Source: Candidatus Tepidifontimicrobium thermophilum (lineage in GTDB: Bacteria; Sysuimicrobiota; Sysuimicrobiia; Sysuimicrobiales; Sysuimicrobiaceae). From it: a DNA stretch of 64,000 nt. Where the stretch lies: NCBI GenBank assembly GCA_031296405.1, contig JAVKKH010000002.1, positions 1-64,000 of the forward strand, read 5' to 3'. The translations under genes were made by a program, and so were the position numbers. Below are positions 56,798 through 64,000 of the stretch, piece by piece. How positions within the stretch are numbered: the first letter of the stretch is position 1; every line of letters begins with the position of its first letter. Below the pieces are notes generated by a model. That model saw only the letters and a program-made list of their open reading frames with translations. It did no database searches and was not told the origin of the DNA.

Positions 56798-58024
56798 TCA
56801 CCCAGGGACGGCCGAGGCGCAAAGCCGCGCCACCAACGGGACCAGGCCCTCCCGGGCCACCTGCTCCCAGCCGAACTGCTCCACCACCCGGCGGCGCAGC
56901 CGGGCGGCCCGGTCCGAGGCCAACTCCTGCGCGATCCGCCGCGCCACCGACTCTGGCGGTTCTTCCACGTCGAAAAAGTGGGCGAGTTCTCCCGCTACCT
57001 CGGTGGCTGCGGCGATACGGGTGCAGAACACGGGGACACGCAGCAGCCCCGCCTCCGCCACCGGCAGCCCGAACCCCTCCAGGACGCTCGGAACCAGCAC
57101 CGCGTCGCACAGCAGGTACAGTTCGCCCACCGTGCGCGGCGAGCACCGGATCCCCCGCTCCGCCAGGAACACCACGTGGTCTTCCACCGCGAGTGCGCGA
57201 CGCAGCCCCCGCAGCTCGTCGAGGTAGCGCGCGTTCGCAGCCGTGTGCGCTCCCAGAGGCCCCGTAACGACCACCAGGGGACTCAGGTCTTGGTCCCGCA
57301 GGCACGCGGCGACGCGGACCGCCAGCTCCAGGTTCTTGCGCCGCGTGATCCGAACCGGGACCAGGAGGACCGGGTACCGATCCCCCCACGGCAGCTCGTG
57401 GAGGATCCTGCGGGTCTGCGGCCCCACCAGCCTCAAGCCCTCCAGGGAAACTCCAGGCGGTATGACCTCCACCCGGGACTCCTCCAGGCCCAGGTGTCGT
57501 GCCAGGGAGGACCGCACGGCCTGGCTGATGGCCACGTACGCCACCTCCGGCCTGGGGCGGCGGAGAAGTTCCCGCAACGGCCCGTCGGGCACCCGCCCGA
57601 CCTCGGCCGGGTTGTCCCACGCCACGTCGTGCGTCCACGCCACCCACCGGCACTCGACCCCGGCGTCCAGGAGCTGGTGCAGCGCGGCCAGAAGGGGGAG
57701 GTTCTTGGCGAGGGTGAATACGTTGTGAACGATGCACACACGGCCGGTCAGGCGCGGAGCCAGTTCCGACGCGATCCGGTCCCGCACCCGCTCAAGGGGC
57801 CCTGTGTCGCCCCGCAGGGCAGCTGCCTGCGCCCGCCGGACCTCCGGGTGACGGCCGTACAGGAGGGGTAGGACCTCCACGTCCGGACCCGCTCCCTTGC
57901 CCGTCACGACGCGGACCCGGTACCCGGCCCGCCTCAGCCACCGGGCCTGCTGGGCCAGGACGGACTCCACGCCCCCCACCACGGGGGGCGCGGAGTAGTG
58001 GAGCAGCACGACTTCGTCCGGCAC
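56798..58024 (-). CDS. GT4-family glycosyltransferase
   Basis: 408 residues. GT-B fold with LHYSAPPVVGGVESVLAQQA at the N-terminus (acceptor side), VRVVTGKGAGPDVEVLPLLY, VEVIPPGVSLEGLRLVGPQT, LLVPVRITRRKNLELAVRVA (donor-domain entry) and PSVLEGFGLPVAEAGLLRVP, the E-x7-E nucleotide-sugar motif. Sugar and acceptor unknown. Upstream of the MBL, GpgS-like and glycerate-kinase genes on the same strand with a 61-base gap. Confidence 0.87.
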   Translation of the reverse strand: MPDEVVLLHYSAPPVVGGVESVLAQQARWLRRAGYRVRVVTGKGAGPDVEVLPLLYGRHPEVRRAQAAALRGDTGPLERVRDRIASELAPRLTGRVCIVHNVFTLAKNLPLLAALHQLLDAGVECRWVAWTHDVAWDNPAEVGRVPDGPLRELLRRPRPEVAYVAISQAVRSSLARHLGLEESRVEVIPPGVSLEGLRLVGPQTRRILHELPWGDRYPVLLVPVRITRRKNLELAVRVAACLRDQDLSPLVVVTGPLGAHTAANARYLDELRGLRRALAVEDHVVFLAERGIRCSPRTVGELYLLCDAVLVPSVLEGFGLPVAEAGLLRVPVFCTRIAAATEVAGELAHFFDVEEPPESVARRIAQELASDRAARLRRRVVEQFGWEQVAREGLVPLVARLCASAVPG

Positions 58025-58088
58025 GGGTTCCCTACTTCGCCCTGGGCCGCCGGGGACCCTGGCGGGCGGGGACCTGGCGGGACCGTGG

Positions 58089-58094
58089 TAAAAT
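58089..58094 (+). promoter_or_regulatory. -10 element of tRNA-Gly
   Basis: TAAAAT, 13 bases before the tRNA 5' end. The -35 region is G-rich and gives no clear hexamer. Confidence 0.5.
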
Positions 58095-58106
58095 AGCAGC
58101 GAGCGG

Positions 58107-58181
58107 GCGGGTGTAGCTCAGGGGTAGAGCATCGGCTTCCCAAGCCGAGGGCCGCGGGTTCGAATCCCGTCGCCCGCTCCA
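58107..58181 (+). tRNA. tRNA-Gly (anticodon CCC)
   Basis: 75 bases including an encoded CCA. Acceptor stem GCGGGTG (58107-58113) pairs with CGCCCGC (58171-58177, one G-U), D-arm GCTCAGGGGTAGAGC, anticodon stem TCGGC/GCCGA around loop TTCCCAA with CCC at 58139-58141, and T-arm GCGGGTTCGAATCCCGT. Discriminator base T. CCC reads GGG glycine codons, which are frequent in this high-GC genome. Confidence 0.96.
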
Positions 58182-58231
58182 GCGTGCCACTTTGTAGACG
58201 ATCCAGGAAGATTTGTGGCCTGTGGCGGCAA

Positions 58232-58273
58232 CCCGGGGTCGGTGCCTGCAAGAGGCAAGAGGCCGACCCCCGG
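58232..58273. terminator. Long stem-loop between tRNA-Gly and the convergent secreted-protein gene
   Basis: CCGGGGTCGG (58233-58242) pairs with CCGACCCCCGG (58263-58273), enclosing a second hairpin TGCCT-GCAAG-AGGCA (58243-58257). No T run follows on either side, so it is an intrinsic-like or processing structure rather than a textbook terminator. Placed to end both transcripts. Confidence 0.5.
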
Positions 58274-58286
58274 CGCCGGCGGGGTG

Positions 58287-58823
58287 TTACTGGAGGCGCT
58301 CCGCGAACTGCTTCGCAATAGCCTCCACGAGGGCGTCCGCGATGGTGAGGATGTGCTTGCGCATGTCGTGCCACACCCGGGCTTCCCCGGCCCAGTCTCG
58401 CTTGGCGGCGGACTCGATCTGGGCCACGTGGTGCGCCCAGTGACTGCCGAGCAGGTTCAGTACCGCACCCTGGGGCAGGTTCGGGTTCGCACCGCTCAGC
58501 AGAGCGTCCATGTCCCGGGCGTTCTTCACCGCCCGCTCGGAGGCAGCCTTTTTCGCGGCCGCACGTCCTGAGAGGGCCGCCTGCAGGTAGTCTTTTACCG
58601 CTCGGTTGTGAGCAGTGAACAGCCCCGCGAACTTCTGGCCGGCGTCCTTCCCAGCCCGGGTGGCCAGCACCAGCGTGCGGGACCAGTGGATCTGCTCTAC
58701 CAGCAGGTCCCGCAGGGCCATCCGGAGCTCCGCCACTTTCTCCGGCTTCGGTACCGTCTGCGCCGGCGCCAGGCCGGCGAAGGCCACGAGCAGTACACCC
58801 AACACCCCTACTGCCCTCCGCAT
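58287..58823 (-). CDS. Secreted helical protein of unknown function
   Basis: 178 residues. Signal peptide MRRAVGVLGVLLVAFAGLAP with likely cleavage after PAQ or AQT. The mature part is all-helical: ELRMALRDLLVEQIHWSRTL, FTAHNRAVKDYLQAALSG, HWAHHVAQIESAAKRDWAGE and HDMRKHILTIADALVEAIA. The scattered His residues (EQIHW, SHWAHH, VWHDMRKH) resemble four-helix bundle proteins with metal or heme sites, but I cannot name a family. 53 bases after a possible 57-residue ORF on the same strand. Confidence 0.7.
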   Translation of the reverse strand: MRRAVGVLGVLLVAFAGLAPAQTVPKPEKVAELRMALRDLLVEQIHWSRTLVLATRAGKDAGQKFAGLFTAHNRAVKDYLQAALSGRAAAKKAASERAVKNARDMDALLSGANPNLPQGAVLNLLGSHWAHHVAQIESAAKRDWAGEARVWHDMRKHILTIADALVEAIAKQFAERLQ

Positions 58824-58876
58824 CCCTCAAACTCCCCGCCGGCGGCCGCCGCGGTGTCCTCCAGGCCCTCACCCCC

Positions 58877-59050
58877 TCAAACCGATTCCCCCCGCAGGAC
58901 GTGGGCGACGTGCCGAAGCCAGGCCGGCGCACGCCTGCCGGCCCTGAGCCGTCCCAGGATCCTGTCCGGCCAAGCCATCCGGTCCCGAGCCACCCCGGCT
59001 TCCTCCAGCGCCCGTGCCAACGCGATGCTGTAGCGCATGTACCACGTCAC
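58877..59050 (-). CDS. Possible 57-residue protein, uncharacterised
   Basis: GTG at 59050 opens a frame with strong third-position G/C ending in TGA at 58877. It reads TWYMRYSIALARALEEAGVA, then RDRMAWPDRILGRLRAGRRA and PAWLRHVAHVLRGESV. The amino-acid make-up is protein-like (amphipathic helix, several Trp) and unlike antisense reading. TTGACA lies upstream on this strand with a poor -10; no good ribosome-binding site precedes GTG or the internal ATG 59038. If real, it precedes the secreted-protein gene in one transcript. Confidence 0.4.
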   Translation of the reverse strand: MTWYMRYSIALARALEEAGVARDRMAWPDRILGRLRAGRRAPAWLRHVAHVLRGESV

Positions 59051-59147
59051 CAGCTGGACGAACTACCCAGCGCGCCTCCTGTCAACCGAAGTGGAACCGG
59101 GCAGGTACCCTGAGACCGGATCGGTCCCGGAGCAGAGGAGGTGCGCG

Positions 59148-59609
59148 ATGTCCCTCGAGTTCGACGACCTGCAGGAGGGAGCGGAGTTCGAAACCCCAGG
59201 GCGCACGGTCACGGAAGCAGACGTGGTGAACTTCGCCGGCGTGTCCGGTGACTTCAACCCGCTCCACGTGGACGCCACCTACGCGGCCGCCACCCCCTTC
59301 GGGCAGCGCGTGGCGCACGGGCTGTTGGTCCTCTCCATGGTCAGCGGGCTTCGCCAGCGCGCCGCCTCCGAAGTTGCAGTGCTCGCCCTGCTGGAAGTCC
59401 GTTCCTGGCGCTTTCTGAAGCCCGTATTCCTGGGCGACACCATCCGGGCGCGGACCCGGGTGGCGGAGAAGCGCGCCACCAAGGACCCGGGGCGTGGGGT
59501 CGTGGTCCACCGGGTCGAGGTCCTCAACCAGCGGGACGAGGTGGTCCAGTCCGGCGAGCTGGTCCTCCTGGTCCGCAGGTCCTCGCCCACCCGCGAGGGA
59601 GCGGGATGA
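59148..59609 (+). CDS. MaoC-like (R)-specific enoyl-CoA hydratase family protein
   Basis: 153 residues from ATG 59148, preceded by AGAGGAGG. Hot-dog fold with the hydratase motif FAGVSGDFNPLHVDATYAAA (Asp and His catalytic), FGQRVAHGLLVLSMVSGL and WRFLKPVFLGDTIRARTRV. It hydrates trans-2-enoyl-CoA or a related thioester. Followed by the FAD oxidase gene 65 bases on, possibly in one transcript. Confidence 0.9.
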   Translation: MSLEFDDLQEGAEFETPGRTVTEADVVNFAGVSGDFNPLHVDATYAAATPFGQRVAHGLLVLSMVSGLRQRAASEVAVLALLEVRSWRFLKPVFLGDTIRARTRVAEKRATKDPGRGVVVHRVEVLNQRDEVVQSGELVLLVRRSSPTREGAG

Positions 59610-59674
59610 GGGCGGGGTGCAGCCGCGCCGCGTATGATGGATGCGAAGCTCAGCCGGAACGGAGGTCACTGTCC

Positions 59675-61030
59675 GTGGAGCTAGTGTCGCGACTTACACA
59701 CGTGCTGGGGACAGACCGGGTGTCCACGGTGGAGTCTGTCCTGGACAGCCACGGTCGGGACGAGGGCTATCCGGAGTCCCGTCGGCCCCTCGCGGTAGTC
59801 TTCGCCCAGACTGTGGAGGACGTCCGGGCGGTCCTGGCCGTGGCCCGGGAGTACCGCGTCCCGGTGATCCCCTACGGCGCGGGGAGCAGCCTCGAGGGAG
59901 CTTTGGTACCCCTGGGCCCTGCCATCAGCCTCGACCTGTCCCGCATGGACCGGATCCTGGAGGTGCGGCCCGAGGACTTCCTGGCCACCGTGGAGCCGGG
60001 GGTGACCCACGGCACGTTGAACCGGGCGGTGCGCCACCACGGGCTGTTCTTCCCCGTAGACCCGGGCGCGGACGCTTCCCTGGGGGGCATGGCGGCCACC
60101 AACGCCTCCGGCACCACCACGGTCCGCTACGGCGGCATGCGGCACAACGTCCTGGGCCTCCAGGTGGTGCTGGCGGACAGCCAGGTGCTGGAGCTGGGCC
60201 GCCCGGTGCGCAAGACCAGCTCCGGGTACGACCTGAAGGACCTGTTCATCGGCTCGGAGGGCACCCTGGGCGTGATCACGCGGCTGACGGTCCGCCTGCA
60301 CCCGCTCCCCGCGCACGTGCACGCGGCCCGCGCCTTCTTCCCCTCTGTGGAGGCGGCGTCGGAGGCCGCTTACGAGATCATGGCCACAGGCCTGCCGGTG
60401 GCGCGCCTGGAGCTGGTGGACGACCTCAGCATGCGGGTCGTCAACGCCTTCCTGGATCGCCGGGACCCCGAACAGCCGGCCCTGTTCCTCGAGTTCCACT
60501 CGTCCACCCAGGAGGCCCTGCGGGCGGAGACGGAGGCGGTCCTCGGCGTCTGCCGGGACCACGGGGCCGGACTCGTCCAGATCGCCCACACCCCCGAGGA
60601 GCGCAGCGCCGTGTGGGAGGCCCGCCACAAGGTGTACTGGGCGGCGACCCACGCTTACCCCGCGCACGCGTTCCTGACCACGGACGTGGCGGTGCCCCTG
60701 TCGCGGCTGCCCGAGCTGGTAGCCTTCGCCCACCGGCTCCTCGACGAGATGCACCTCGTGGGCGGAATCGTGGGGCACGTGGGGGACGGCAACTTCCACG
60801 TATTCGTGGCCACCCCGCCCGACCAGTACTCCCGCGCGGAGGCGTACAGCGAGCGGCTCGTACACCGGGCCCTGGAGGTGGGCGGCACCGCTACCGGAGA
60901 GCACGGGGTGGGGCTGCGCAAGCGCAAGTTCCTGGCCGCCGAACACGGCCCCGCCCTGGAGTGGATGCGGCGGATCAAGGCCCTGCTGGACCCCGAGGGC
61001 ATCCTGAACCCCGGCAAGGGCCCCGCCTAG
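59675..61030 (+). CDS. FAD-linked 2-hydroxyacid oxidase (D-lactate dehydrogenase/GlcD-like)
   Basis: 451 residues from GTG 59675 (GGAGG nine bases upstream). VAO/PCMH flavoprotein: VPVIPYGAGSSLEGALVPLG, DPGADASLGGMAATNASGTT, RKTSSGYDLKDLFIGSEGTL, and C-terminal GIVGHVGDGNFHVFVATPP and GTATGEHGVGLRKRKFLAAE. Resembles mitochondrial-type D-lactate dehydrogenase (LDHD/Dld) more than the GlcD at 41093-42502. Electrons probably go to cytochrome or an electron-transfer flavoprotein. TATGAT at 59633-59638 is a possible -10. Confidence 0.9.
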   Translation: MELVSRLTHVLGTDRVSTVESVLDSHGRDEGYPESRRPLAVVFAQTVEDVRAVLAVAREYRVPVIPYGAGSSLEGALVPLGPAISLDLSRMDRILEVRPEDFLATVEPGVTHGTLNRAVRHHGLFFPVDPGADASLGGMAATNASGTTTVRYGGMRHNVLGLQVVLADSQVLELGRPVRKTSSGYDLKDLFIGSEGTLGVITRLTVRLHPLPAHVHAARAFFPSVEAASEAAYEIMATGLPVARLELVDDLSMRVVNAFLDRRDPEQPALFLEFHSSTQEALRAETEAVLGVCRDHGAGLVQIAHTPEERSAVWEARHKVYWAATHAYPAHAFLTTDVAVPLSRLPELVAFAHRLLDEMHLVGGIVGHVGDGNFHVFVATPPDQYSRAEAYSERLVHRALEVGGTATGEHGVGLRKRKFLAAEHGPALEWMRRIKALLDPEGILNPGKGPA

Positions 61031-61038
61031 CCGCCCGG

Positions 61039-61067
61039 TTGCCCCCCGCCGTCCCCCGCGTTACCTT
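61039..61067 (+). promoter_or_regulatory. Candidate promoter of the amino-acid ABC operon
   Basis: TTGCCC (61039-61044), 17 bases, TACCTT (61062-61067); leader of about 27 bases to ATG 61101. Moderate match. Confidence 0.5.
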
Positions 61068-61100
61068 CTGGGTTGCAAATCCCCAGGGGAGGTGAGTCCG

Positions 61101-61916
61101 ATGAGGAAGCTGCTGGCGGCGGTCTGCGCGGTCGCGCTGGTCAGCGGGGTGGCCCTCGCCGCGGGCACCCTGGACGTGGTTCGCCAGCGGGGCGTTCTGG
61201 TGGTGGGCGTGAAGGCGGACTTCCCGCCCTTCGGCTTCGTGGACGAGCGCGGCCAGCTCCAGGGCTTCGACATCGACCTGAGCCGGGAGATCGCCCGCGT
61301 CGTGCTGGGCAGCCCCGACCGCGTCCGGCTGGTGACCGTGACCTCCGCGAACCGCATCCCCATGCTGCAAACCGAGCAGATCGACGCGGTGGTGGCCACC
61401 ATGACCATCACCCGCGCCCGCAAGCAGGTGGTAGACTTCAGTGTGCCGTACTTCTGCTCCGGCCACCTGATCCTGGTGCGCCGCGACAACACCACCATCA
61501 CCAAGTTCACGGACCTGAACGGCAAACGGGTGGCCACCGTCCAGGGCTCCACCGGTGACCGCGTGGTGGCGACCCTGGCGCCCCAGGCCCAGCGCATCAC
61601 CTTCGGCCAGAACTCCGAGGCTCTGCTGGCTCTCAAGGACGGCCGCGCCGAGGCCTTCGTGCAGGACGACGTGCTGCTCCTGGCCTTCGCCAAGCAGGAC
61701 AGCACCCTCAAGGTGGTAGGCTGGCCGCCGCAGATGCCCGGCCCGTACGGGATCGGCGTCCGCAAGGGCGACACGGACCTGCTGGCCGCCATCAACGTGG
61801 CCCTGGCCCGCCTGCGCGCCCAGGGCGTCCACGCCAAGCTAGTGGGCAAGTGGTTCGGGGAAGTCGCCGGGCAGCTGCTGCCGGCGACCAAGTGCCCGCT
61901 GGAGCTCCAGCTCTAG
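61101..61916 (+). CDS. Polar amino-acid ABC transporter substrate-binding protein
   Basis: 271 residues from ATG 61101, preceded by GGGGAGG. Signal peptide MRKLLAAVCAVALVSGVALA. SBP_bac_3 fold: GVLVVGVKADFPPFGFVDER, GFDIDLSREIARVVLG, VVATMTITRARKQVVDFSVP, KRVATVQGSTGDRVVA and YGIGVRKGDTDLLAAINVAL. Binding residues Arg and Asp in TITRAR and the late acidic position fit an alpha-amino-acid ligand; specificity not resolved. No lipobox, so in a monoderm it would need another anchor. Confidence 0.92.
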   Translation: MRKLLAAVCAVALVSGVALAAGTLDVVRQRGVLVVGVKADFPPFGFVDERGQLQGFDIDLSREIARVVLGSPDRVRLVTVTSANRIPMLQTEQIDAVVATMTITRARKQVVDFSVPYFCSGHLILVRRDNTTITKFTDLNGKRVATVQGSTGDRVVATLAPQAQRITFGQNSEALLALKDGRAEAFVQDDVLLLAFAKQDSTLKVVGWPPQMPGPYGIGVRKGDTDLLAAINVALARLRAQGVHAKLVGKWFGEVAGQLLPATKCPLELQL

Positions 61917-61926
61917 TCAGGCTCCG

Positions 61927-62598
61927 ATGCCGGGCCCCGCGCAGTTCTGGGTCGACGCGCTACCCGCCCTCCTGCGCGGGGCCCTACTGACCCTCCAGGT
62001 CTCCGCCCTCGCCATCGCCCTGGCGGCTGCCGTGGGAGTCGGCGTAGCCGCCGCCCGCACGGCCCCCTTGCCCCCGCTGCGCTGGCTGGGGGCCGCCTAC
62101 GTGGAGGTCTTCCGCAACACGCCCTTGCTGGTGCAGATTTTCTTCGTGTTCTTCGGCCTGCCCCGGGTGGGGCTGCGGCTGTCGCCCTTCCAGTCCGGCC
62201 TGCTGGCGCTTTCCCTCTACACCGCCGCCTACAACGCGGAGGTCTTCCGCGCGGGACTGGAGGCGGTCCCCCGGGGACTCCGGGAGGCCGCGGCGGCTCT
62301 GGGTCTGTCCGGATGGCAGCGCTTCCGCCACGTGGTGCTCCCCGTGGCGGCGCGCATCAGTCTCCCCGCCCTCGGCAACAACTTCGTGGCCCTGGTGAAG
62401 AACTCGTCCCTGGTGTCCGCCATCGGCATGGTGGAGCTCACCTTCGTGGCCCGCGACCTGGAAGCGTGGACGTTCCGCAGCTTCGAGGTCTACGGGATGG
62501 CCACCCTCCTGTACCTGGCCCTCGTCCTCCTGCTCGTCTGGGCCCTGCGGAACGTGGAGTCGCGAGCCCTCGCGTACCTGCGAGTAGGGGAGCGCTGA
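61927..62598 (+). CDS. Amino-acid ABC transporter permease 1
   Basis: 223 residues, five predicted helices. HisM/GlnP family: YVEVFRNTPLLVQIFFVFFG, SLYTAAYNAEVFRAGLEAVP, and the EAA-loop GLREAAAALGLSGWQRFRHV. KNSSLVSAIGMVELT is typical. ATG 61927 lies ten bases after the binding-protein gene. Forms the membrane pore with permease 2. Confidence 0.93.
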   Translation: MPGPAQFWVDALPALLRGALLTLQVSALAIALAAAVGVGVAAARTAPLPPLRWLGAAYVEVFRNTPLLVQIFFVFFGLPRVGLRLSPFQSGLLALSLYTAAYNAEVFRAGLEAVPRGLREAAAALGLSGWQRFRHVVLPVAARISLPALGNNFVALVKNSSLVSAIGMVELTFVARDLEAWTFRSFEVYGMATLLYLALVLLLVWALRNVESRALAYLRVGER

Positions 62599-62604
62599 TC
62601 GGCG

Positions 62605-63255
62605 ATGCGCTGGACCGTCGTGGTCGCCAACCTGCCGTACCTCCTGGAAGGCCTGCAGGGTACCGTGCTGCTGGGCCTGCTGGTGATGGCCCTGGGTACA
62701 GTCCTGGGGTTTGCGGTGGGGCTCGCGCGTCTAGGGCGGGGCCTAGTGTACGCAGCGGCCACCGCCTTCGTGGAGCTGTTCCGGGACACCCCCCTGATCA
62801 TGCAGATCTTCTTCATCTTCTTCGGTCTGCCGGCGGTGGGGATCCGGCTGAACGCGTTTGTCGCCGCCAGCGTGGCCATGACCTTCTTCGCCGCCGCCAA
62901 CACCGCGGAGATCGTCCGGGGAGCCATCCAGTCCCTGCCCCGGGGCCAGTGGGAAGCGGCCCGGTCCTTAGGGCTGAGCTCCCTCCAGACGCTCCGCTGG
63001 GTCATCCTGCCCCAGGCCCTGCGGCGCACCCTGCCGCCCCTCATGGGGCTGTTCACCACCCTGCTGAAGGACACTTCCCTGGCCGCCATCGTGAACGTGT
63101 TCGAGCTGACCACCGCGGGGCGGCGCGTCGTGGAACGCACCCTCGCGTCCTTTGAGATCTGGCTCGTGGTGGCGGCGTTGTACTTCCTCTTGTGCTACCC
63201 GCTGTCCGTAGCCACCCAACGCCTGGAACGCCGGCTGGTAGCGGAGGTCCCGTGA
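62605..63255 (+). CDS. Amino-acid ABC transporter permease 2
   Basis: 216 residues, same family as permease 1: [43 protein letters not shown]-loop [20 protein letters not shown] and [19 protein letters not shown]. Six bases after permease 1 and overlapping the ATPase gene by four bases (GTGA). Confidence 0.93.
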   Translation: MRWTVVVANLPYLLEGLQGTVLLGLLVMALGTVLGFAVGLARLGRGLVYAAATAFVELFRDTPLIMQIFFIFFGLPAVGIRLNAFVAASVAMTFFAAANTAEIVRGAIQSLPRGQWEAARSLGLSSLQTLRWVILPQALRRTLPPLMGLFTTLLKDTSLAAIVNVFELTTAGRRVVERTLASFEIWLVVAALYFLLCYPLSVATQRLERRLVAEVP

Positions 63256-63995
63256 GCCGCACAGACCCCATCATCCTCCTGCAGGGCGTGCACAAGTGGT
63301 TCGGGAGGCTTCACGTGCTCCGGGGCATCGACCTCGAGGTGTGGCCCGGGGAGGTCGTGGTGGTCTGCGGGCCGTCTGGGTCCGGGAAGTCCACCCTCAT
63401 CCGGTGCATCAACCGGCTGGAGCGGCACGACCGGGGCCGCATCGTGGTGGACGGGATCGAGCTCACCGACGACCTCCGCCACGTGGACGCGGTCCGCCGG
63501 GAGGTCGGCATGGTCTTCCAGCAGTTCAACCTGTTCCCGCACCTGACGGTGCTGCAGAACATCACCCTCGCGCCGGTGCTGGTGCGCAAGTGGCCCCGCG
63601 AGCAGGCGGAGCGGGTGGCCCGGGAGCTGCTGGAACGCGTGGGGATCCCCGAGAAGGCGGACAGCTACCCGTCGCAGCTGTCGGGCGGGCAGCAGCAGCG
63701 CGTGGCCATCGCCCGAGCGCTGGCCATGCAGCCCAAGATCATGCTGTTCGACGAACCCACCTCCGCCCTGGACCCGGAGATGATCCAGGAGGTCCTGGAC
63801 GTGATGCGGGACCTCGCCCGCCGGGGGATGACCATGGTGGTGGTGACCCACGAGATGGGATTTGCGCGGGAGGTGGCGGACCGCATCGTCTTCATGGACG
63901 AGGGCGGCATCGTGGAGGTGGCACCGCCCGAAACCTTCTTCACCCGGCCCCGCCACGAGCGCACCCGGGCCTTCCTGTCGAAGATCCTCCGTTGA
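63252..63995 (+). CDS. Amino-acid ABC transporter ATP-binding protein
   Basis: 247 residues from GTG 63252. Walker [22 protein letters not shown]-loop [20 protein letters not shown], signature [18 protein letters not shown], Walker [21 protein letters not shown] and switch His [17 protein letters not shown]. HisP/GlnQ type. Complete: the stop TGA (63993-63995) lies within the window. Confidence 0.95.
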   Translation: MSRTDPIILLQGVHKWFGRLHVLRGIDLEVWPGEVVVVCGPSGSGKSTLIRCINRLERHDRGRIVVDGIELTDDLRHVDAVRREVGMVFQQFNLFPHLTVLQNITLAPVLVRKWPREQAERVARELLERVGIPEKADSYPSQLSGGQQQRVAIARALAMQPKIMLFDEPTSALDPEMIQEVLDVMRDLARRGMTMVVVTHEMGFAREVADRIVFMDEGGIVEVAPPETFFTRPRHERTRAFLSKILR

Positions 63996-64000
63996 GGACT

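Noticed and set aside
58103-58109. tRNA 5' end at 58103 using the first GCGGGCG
   Set aside because: That would make the spacing to the D-arm four bases too long; GCGGGTG at 58107 gives a normal 72-base body plus CCA.
1-64000. CRISPR arrays, rRNA genes, prophage or conjugative genes
   Set aside because: No regularly spaced direct repeats, rRNA sequence, or phage/plasmid protein families were seen; the only mobile-element trace is the IS256 remnant.

Overview
The window is 64 kb of very GC-rich bacterial DNA, about 70% G+C by eye. Coding density is high, GTG starts are common, and many genes are joined by 4-base ATGA or GTGA stop/start overlaps. No rRNA is present and one tRNA (Gly-CCC) was found. 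The gene families point to a Gram-positive-type (Terrabacteria) organism, probably thermophilic: MurT/GatD cell-wall amidation, the HemQ (coproporphyrin-type) heme route, a prkA-yhbH-spoVR cluster, LysM/NlpC-P60 wall hydrolases and TRAP transporters. A Thermaerobacter-like Bacillota or a CSP1-3/Sysuimicrobiota-type lineage would fit, but no marker here fixes the phylum. All functions are from motif recognition; no database was searched.

Layout. 1-900: an EamA transporter cut off by a decayed IS256-family transposase. 1046-2300: stand-alone coaB and an S1-domain protein with an excellent promoter. 14460-2515 (minus strand): one long fatty-acid oxidation operon headed by its own TetR repressor and a perfect palindromic operator, then fadB-type, a small CCPHF protein, thiolase, acyl-CoA dehydrogenase, acyl-CoA ligase, a heterodimeric ABC exporter and a small helical protein. 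17580-14489: PxpA and a penicillin-acylase-family enzyme. 17632-19590: an orphan sensor kinase. 22628-19544: a tightly coupled five-gene operon with DJ-1, metallo-beta-lactamase, alpha/beta-hydrolase and VOC folds. 22710-27949: EamA transporter, gatD/murT, LysM-NlpC/P60, an SDR and a DUF151 nuclease. 31982-28050: prkA-yhbH-spoVR. 32329-36258: a heme operon (HTH protein, hemQ, PNPOx-like protein, CopD/HemJ-like membrane protein, hemE, hemH). 36260-48254: an MFS pump, then a C2 island with a CoA-ester lyase, glcF/glcE/glcD, malate synthase, an IclR regulator and a TRAP dicarboxylate-type transporter. 49332-48262 and 50832-49363: galT and glgA. 51000-53434: a putative peptide-signalling module. 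58024-53403: glycosyltransferases, a metallohydrolase and glycerate kinase. 58107-61030: tRNA-Gly, two small genes, MaoC dehydratase and an FAD oxidase. 61101-63995: a polar amino-acid ABC importer.

How parts work together. Fatty acids are activated (FadD), oxidised (ACAD, FadB, FadA) to acetyl-CoA, and malate synthase can join acetyl-CoA with glyoxylate made by GlcDEF from imported glycolate or lactate-type acids. An IclR protein sits divergently with a well-formed inverted repeat over its own start, next to a strong promoter for aceB-glcDEF.

The most interesting locus is 51000-53434. A 28-residue hydrophobic peptide gene with a strong ribosome-binding site is preceded, exactly 63 bases upstream and in frame, by a five-codon mini-ORF carrying the same first five residues and a near-perfect Shine-Dalgarno. 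Both lie behind palindromic promoter elements and ahead of a membrane HD-GYP phosphodiesterase and a DUF5317 membrane protein. The peptide region and the membrane half of the HD-GYP gene are clearly lower in GC (about 50-57%) than the catalytic half (about 75%). This looks like an exchangeable signal-plus-sensor module feeding into cyclic-di-GMP turnover.
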